DNA of 64,000 bases, from contig BSBK01001118.1 in assembly GCA_027943335.1 (NCBI GenBank), positions 98,501-162,500 on the forward strand, written 5' to 3'. This DNA is from Chamaecyparis obtusa (taxonomy: Eukaryota > Streptophyta > Pinopsida > Cupressales > Cupressaceae). The notes beneath the pieces are model-generated. The model saw nothing but the letters and a program-made list of their open reading frames with translations. It made no database searches and was not told the DNA's origin. Numbering within the stretch: the stretch's first letter is position 1; each line of letters begins with the position of its first letter. Positions 59,750 to 64,000 of the stretch are shown piece by piece. Position numbers and translations under genes: made by a program.

Positions 59750-61514
59750 GACTCTCCCCCTCATGTGTAGGAGGTGTTGGTGGAGTCGGTGGTCCCATAC
59801 TGTCGGCTAGCATGTCTGACCTCCCTACCCTCTTAGAGTAGAGTGGTAATCATTGACCCTTAGGCATGGCTGCTATGTACAATCTATGGTAGTATGCCGC
59901 CCATGCTGCCTCCCTCTATATCTCCAAGGCATCATCCCATGCCACTCTCTCCCACTGATCTATCTCAGCCTGCGCATCCATAAGCTATTGATCGTGAATG
60001 GTGAATGTGGTTTGTAGCTGCTACACCTTAGCCTCTAAGGCCTAGATCCTCTCCTCCTCGAGCTGCAAGTTTCTCCTACCCTACATCAACCCATCAGTGA
60101 ACTATTCTCACCTCCTCCTCCTCCTCCTCCTCCTCCTCCTCCTCCTTCGCCTGTCGGTGTGACCATCTATGGCCACCCAATCAGGACCCCTAGCCTACCT
60201 CCTACCTCCCCCTCCTCCATCCCCTCCATCTCTGCCTGGTGCCTGTGGCTATTCATCTAGGACTGTAAACCTTAGGAATGGACATCTCCAATGCTCTGCT
60301 ATGTATGCCACATCTGCTCCTACATCTTCCATGTCTGGTAGGTAGTCCCATGGCTCCCACCACAACTCTATTGTCTCCTACGCTGCTTGCTAGTAATCCA
60401 GCATCGACAGCCATCCCAATGCCCCCTCCTCCTGTACCTTGGCATATGTAGTGGTCTCTACTGCCACTCTCTATTGCCTACCAAACTACCTCCATACTTA
60501 GGTAATCACAAAACAATCCACAATCTCTGCATGTATGCCTAGTAATGGCTAACTGCATAGCATATACCCGAGCTCCCGATCCTCATCCCTCCATTGCTCA
60601 CACTTCTTGTACGGCTTCCAATAAAATGTCATCAGCTCATCTATCAGCCTCCTGTAGTATGTGAGGTCCCCACTATATGGCTATGTGATGAACCCAGTAT
60701 ATCAATATATATATGAAGTCCTCCACTCCTGAGGCTGTACCCGTGGTTACACAATAGCTATGTGATCCCACGCCCATATCTATGCCAAGACGGCCCCGCA
60801 TGCCCATGATTAGATGTCCCTATAAATGACCTCATGCAGCTCATGATACATATCTGCAAGGATCACTAGTCCCCATGCCATTCATCTAGGTCGTGCCACC
60901 AGGTCTGTGACCAGTCTCCCCCAACCTAGTGGGAATTCTCTCTGACTCCGGTCAGTGATCAGAGCTTATGCTACTATGGAGCACATGATGTATGGGACTA
61001 GATAGTCTTGACCATACTCCTCTATTAGATGGTCCCAACTGAGATGTCTATCTATGATGGTAACATCCTGGAAGAGGTCTTGAATGGCCCGCCTCCCATT
61101 TGTGGGAATCTGATCATAGTATACCTGTGCCAACAAAAAATCATGTCAGTTTTCATCATATGGAAACACTACATTAATGAACATCTCTACAAACATGATT
61201 ATGCTCATCCCATCTCCATGGCTCAGTACACGAAGGATCCGGTAGACATCCTCAAGTGTGATAGTGGCCTCTTCAATCAGAAAGTGAAAGGTTTTATTCT
61301 CACTATGCCACCTCTCTGCCAATGTTGTCAGTAATTTGTGGTTTTCCCATATATGGGGCATCTCCAACAAGTAGCCAAAACCCATCTGAGTCAAAGCCAC
61401 TCTCCCTAGATCATCCAGATCCTGGACAAAGTGCAACCTGACCACCCTCTGTGCTCTGATGATGAGCACTGCCAGAACCTCCTGCAATCCATAAACCCAC
61501 AAACTAGATGTCAA
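59750..61514 (-). pseudogene. Antisense plant mobile domain (PMD) ORF in the Tat 3' region
   Basis: On the minus strand a frame from Met at 61514 reads the plant mobile domain (aminotransferase-like, PF10536 type). LLTTLAERWHSENKTFHFLI near 61300-61350 is followed by a TITLEDVYRIL block. Further on come a YLVPYIMCSIV block near 60985, RLVTDLVARP near 60905, AWGLVILADMYHELHE near 60850, WAWDHIAIV near 60750, and YRRLIDELMTFYWKPYKK near 60610-60660. The domain reads to ~60550 in one frame, with six or more stops (first TGA at about 61144-61146). If the frame holds, the tail then contains ~14 Arg from a CCT repeat and a possible coiled coil. PMD proteins are known from plant transposons and silencing factors. 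The role here is unknown. Confidence 0.75.
60111..60146. repeat. CCT trinucleotide microsatellite (12 units)
   Basis: On the minus strand, in the PMD frame, it reads as AGG codons (poly-Arg), followed by a TGA. Confidence 0.9.
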
Positions 61515-61609
61515 AACATGTCATGATGGTTGTTCAAAATTAGTACAAGTAATCTCAAAAATAAAAAATTGTCTCTACACATATTATATTTCTCAAATTA
61601 AAGTCACAT

Positions 61610-61832
61610 GATACTTCTTATTATACTGGTGCGACACTATCTGCTGATACTATATCTTGCAATACTTTCTTGTATAGTGGTGTGATACTTTTGCTTCATG
61701 CAATAGTTTGCACCCGGTCACATGACATTTCATCCTGGCTCATGTGATACTTTCCTAGACGGCCATGTGACACTTTGTGGCCCCACAAAGTTTCACACGA
61801 TAGAGTATACAATGGGTGTGTGATACTTTAAA
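61610..61832 (-). repeat. Microrepeat cluster upstream of the antisense PMD ORF
   Basis: TGTGATACTTT or close variants recur. GATAC-type cores start near 61620, 61646, 61661, 61684, 61702, 61724, 61746, 61769 and 61822, many 18-23 nt apart. On the minus strand they read AAAGTATCACA, the motif of the sense leader at 22041-22262. The cluster ends about 100 bases before the PMD start codon. Confidence 0.7.
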
Positions 61833-62860
61833 AGTATTGCATGATGTTTTTCTAAGGCATAATTTGAAAAGTCAAAAAATATGCTTTAAATGCAAAAAAA
61901 TGACTCAAAATGGCTAGTTTTTATGAAAACTTACCGGGGCACCATACTAAGGAAGCTGGTTGTCCAACTGACCGCGCTTGAATCAATGTGTGTGAGCGGA
62001 AATGCCTACCTACTGAGCCATAGTCTCTCTCAGATCTCTCAAGGTTCTCAAAACTTAGATAAGACAAATGAATTTGAAAATGACCTTTTCACCCCTTATA
62101 TAGCATTTTGACCTAAATACGACATTTTGACCTAATTATCAAAATACCTCATAATTCCATGAAAATTGTACCCTTGGCTAAATTTGATGTCTTGGATCCA
62201 TTTTCGGGATCAAAATCAAAATCTGAGTTCATCTTGATGGTTAAAATCGCATCTTAAAATCTCTCCTTCTGTGTAGTTGGCTGACTGTTTGAGGCCTGGT
62301 CCTGCGATCTTCACTGGGGCATCTTCATTTCTTCATCTCCATCTCTCTCAACCTTCTAGTCTTTCATTCATTTCTTTCACTTCATCTCTCTGAGGTTGTG
62401 ACTTTATCTTTATCCTATATCTTTCTCAGTCAAACCTAGTCACACTAGGGCATATTTTCACTGCTTCATGGTTATTCTATTATATTTCATCTTCGATTAT
62501 GATTTATGGTGATTTGATCATGTTGCTCTCATCTTGCTTCTGCATTCCCTCCACCTCATTTCAATTTTGATCCCGAGGGGGTAGACGTATCTTATCAGCT
62601 ATTCTCTAGAGCATATGCTTGACCATTCCATTTGCTCTAATTGATCTATCTATCTATGTCGCTTGACATGTTAGTTCTCATCTCAAGTTCTAATATTGTC
62701 CATCTCTCTCCTAAGTGTTCAATATTGTCACTACCAGGCTGACCATGTAGGATTTTCTATCTCTCTACACTTCATTCTTTGGAGTCAGATCTCTATTTAT
62801 TGTCTTCTTGGCTAATCTATTCTTTGACCTAATGTGTTCCAAGATTGATCACACATTAGT
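61833..62860. other. No gene seen; remainder of Tat 3' region
   Basis: About 1 kb of CT-rich sequence without a supported ORF, between the microrepeat cluster and the polypurine tract. Confidence 0.5.
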
Positions 62861-62874
62861 CAAAGAGGGGAAAA
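62861..62874 (+). other. Polypurine tract of the Tat element
   Basis: CAAAGAGGGGAAAA lies immediately before the presumed 3' LTR start, where plus-strand DNA synthesis would be primed. Confidence 0.65.
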
Positions 62875-63766
62875 TATAATCACCCAAAAATAGTCATTTG
62901 GACTATTATCCCCTTTCTAGCATTATTTGCTAAATTTATCAACTGTTTATTCTTGATCAAATCCTAATTCTATCATTTATTCGATTATATTATATGGATT
63001 AACCTTTTTATCCTAAGTCTTTATTTAATTAAAAAGAATTCCCTCGCCTTTTATTAAATAAAAATCCCCCACTTACCTTTTATCCTAAGTTGCACAAATA
63101 AAGCATTATTCCTATTTAATAAATAAGAAGAAAAGGCTTTTTTGTCTCACGTGGGGCACAAAAGTCAACACTTCTTTCTCATTGGAGGAGACTTGTGCAC
63201 AAGGATTTCCCCCACTTTCAAACTCCACCCTTGATCAAATCTTTTTCCTCTTAATCTCCATGGTCCATTTATCTTTAAAAGGAGAGCTCTCTTCTCATTC
63301 TAGGATCCCCACTCTTGATGCTAATGTTGTGCTACAAATTTTCTTGGTGCCATTGGAGCTTTTGAAGAACTTATGGCATTTTAGTTTTCATATTTGCATT
63401 GTAGCTTAGTTCTCATGGTATTCTTAGCTTAGTTTCCTCTCATACTTTAGCTTAGCTCACATAGTTTAACTAGTAATGGTTTGTAACACTCTCATTTCTA
63501 TAGTTTAGTTGCATCCTCATGCTATCATAGCTTGCATTGCATTTTCATTGTGATTCTTGAAGATATTGGCATTCTTTCCCTTGTATCTTTGAATCTCCCA
63601 TTGCATGGTTTACTAGCAAGGTTGCATGCTTAATAGCTCTAGCTGAGAGCCCTCTAAACACCCTTGCACTCCATGCCTAGGGAGCTCTAGGTCACTTTTC
63701 AAGGTTTCCAATCCATGGATTCCCTTGTAATCAATGGCTTAGAGAAGTGCACATTTTGAGTGTACA
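62875..63766 (+). repeat. 3' LTR of the Tat element (892 bp)
   Basis: The presumed start TATAATCACCC (TG decayed to TA) follows the polypurine tract. The end GAGTGTACA abuts the ATAGC target duplication. The last ~700 bases match the 5' LTR and the inverted left copy. The start is inferred from the polypurine tract, because the 5' LTR lacks this part. Confidence 0.75.
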
Positions 63767-64000
63767 ATAGCAATTATGCCCTAGTTCTCAAAGGTCGCAG
63801 GTCATCAAGCATTCCAAATGAAAAGATGTAAACAATGACAGTATTAAATAGTGAGCTCATAAACAATGTATGATGCCCTAGATTTCACCCCGTGAGCCAC
63901 CAAGACATTTCTTCATGAAATGATCAGAAATAGGGAGTACCACATAGTGAATATCAACAACAAAACAAATAAAGAGAGATCAAACACTTCACACAATGCC
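63767..64000 (+). repeat. R1 tandem array, right part of the interrupted unit
   Basis: ATAGCAATTATGCCCTAG continues the R1 unit cut at 20516. The next marker (GATGCCCTAG at 63872) falls exactly 243 bp from 20374 once the insertion and one 5-bp duplication are removed. The array runs off the window. Confidence 0.9.

Larger units (their letters stand above)
20517..63766 (+). mobile_element. Tat-lineage Ty3/gypsy retrotransposon carrying two nested insertions (43,250 bp)
   Basis: One element interrupts a 243-bp repeat unit and is flanked by ATAGT/ATAGC. In order it has an inverted LTR copy, 5' LTR, primer-binding site, long leader, gag, protease, RT, RNase H, a second (archaeal-type) RNase H, integrase, a long 3' region with an antisense plant-mobile-domain ORF, a polypurine tract and the 3' LTR. 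The second RNase H between RNase H and integrase is the hallmark of the Tat branch (Ogre/Retand-like). Without the nested blocks the element is about 16.5 kb. All ORFs carry stops, so any mobility would need proteins supplied by other copies. Its normal upstream LTR end is missing. Confidence 0.85.

Noticed and set aside
62821..63066. Alternative 3' LTR start at CCCCCACTTACC (63062), where the 5' LTR match begins
   Set aside because: There is no TG start or polypurine tract at that point. The tract at 62861-62874 followed by TATAATCACCC fits better, with the 5' LTR being truncated.
20874..63409. Similar short ORFs at 20874-21203, 21325-21525 and 63182-63409
   Set aside because: They are the same stretch of Tat LTR in its three copies, not genes. 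Sharing reflects LTR duplication.

Overview
This window looks like repeat-dense nuclear DNA from a plant, probably a seed plant with a large genome. Everything recognisable is plant transposon sequence: Ty3/gypsy chromoviruses with tRNA-iMet primer sites, Tat-lineage Ty3/gypsy elements with a second RNase H, a CACTA (TNP2) transposase, and an antisense plant-mobile-domain ORF. I see no single-copy host gene, rRNA gene, tRNA gene or CRISPR array. The species cannot be decided from the sequence. A gymnosperm is plausible but unproven. Every coding region carries stop codons, so all are annotated as pseudogenes.

Layout. Bases 1-4327 hold an old, decayed chromovirus-like gag-pol, split in its RNase H by an 865-bp solo LTR (2114-2978) with a perfect 5-bp target duplication. 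Bases 4328-6253 are non-coding, with a 19-bp hairpin, a 74-bp tandem duplication and a 407-bp fold-back element. Bases 7277-11682 (minus strand) are a broken CACTA transposase gene with recognisable introns and an Asp-rich tail. Bases 11950-20516 are a mosaic of three repeat modules, one being a ~243-bp tandem repeat. The same array resumes at 63767 in perfect phase.

Bases 20517-63766 (43,250 bp) are therefore one insertion into the 243-bp array. It is a Tat-type Ty3/gypsy element. Its parts on the plus strand are 5' LTR 21225-21924, primer site 21929, gag 24546-26193, protease/RT 36457-38941, RT/RNase H/aRNase H/integrase 55371-58065, an antisense plant-mobile-domain ORF near 60500-61514, a polypurine tract, and 3' LTR 62875-63766. 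Its left end is abnormal: an extra inverted LTR copy (20517-21200) makes a ~0.7-kb-arm palindrome, so both outer ends of the insertion are U5 ends.

Two younger blocks are nested inside it. The first is a minus-strand Tat-like element (26194-36456) that kept its 5' LTR, primer site, leader and gag-pol, but lost integrase and 3' LTR by deletion. The second is a tandem array of three chromovirus copies sharing four LTRs (38942-55370), bounded by a single 5-bp target duplication.

The least explained signals are short motifs repeated about every 21 nt in the leaders of the two Tat-like elements. One leader has 19 units at almost exactly 21 nt. The other element repeats a different motif both upstream of gag and, in the matching orientation, just upstream of its antisense ORF.
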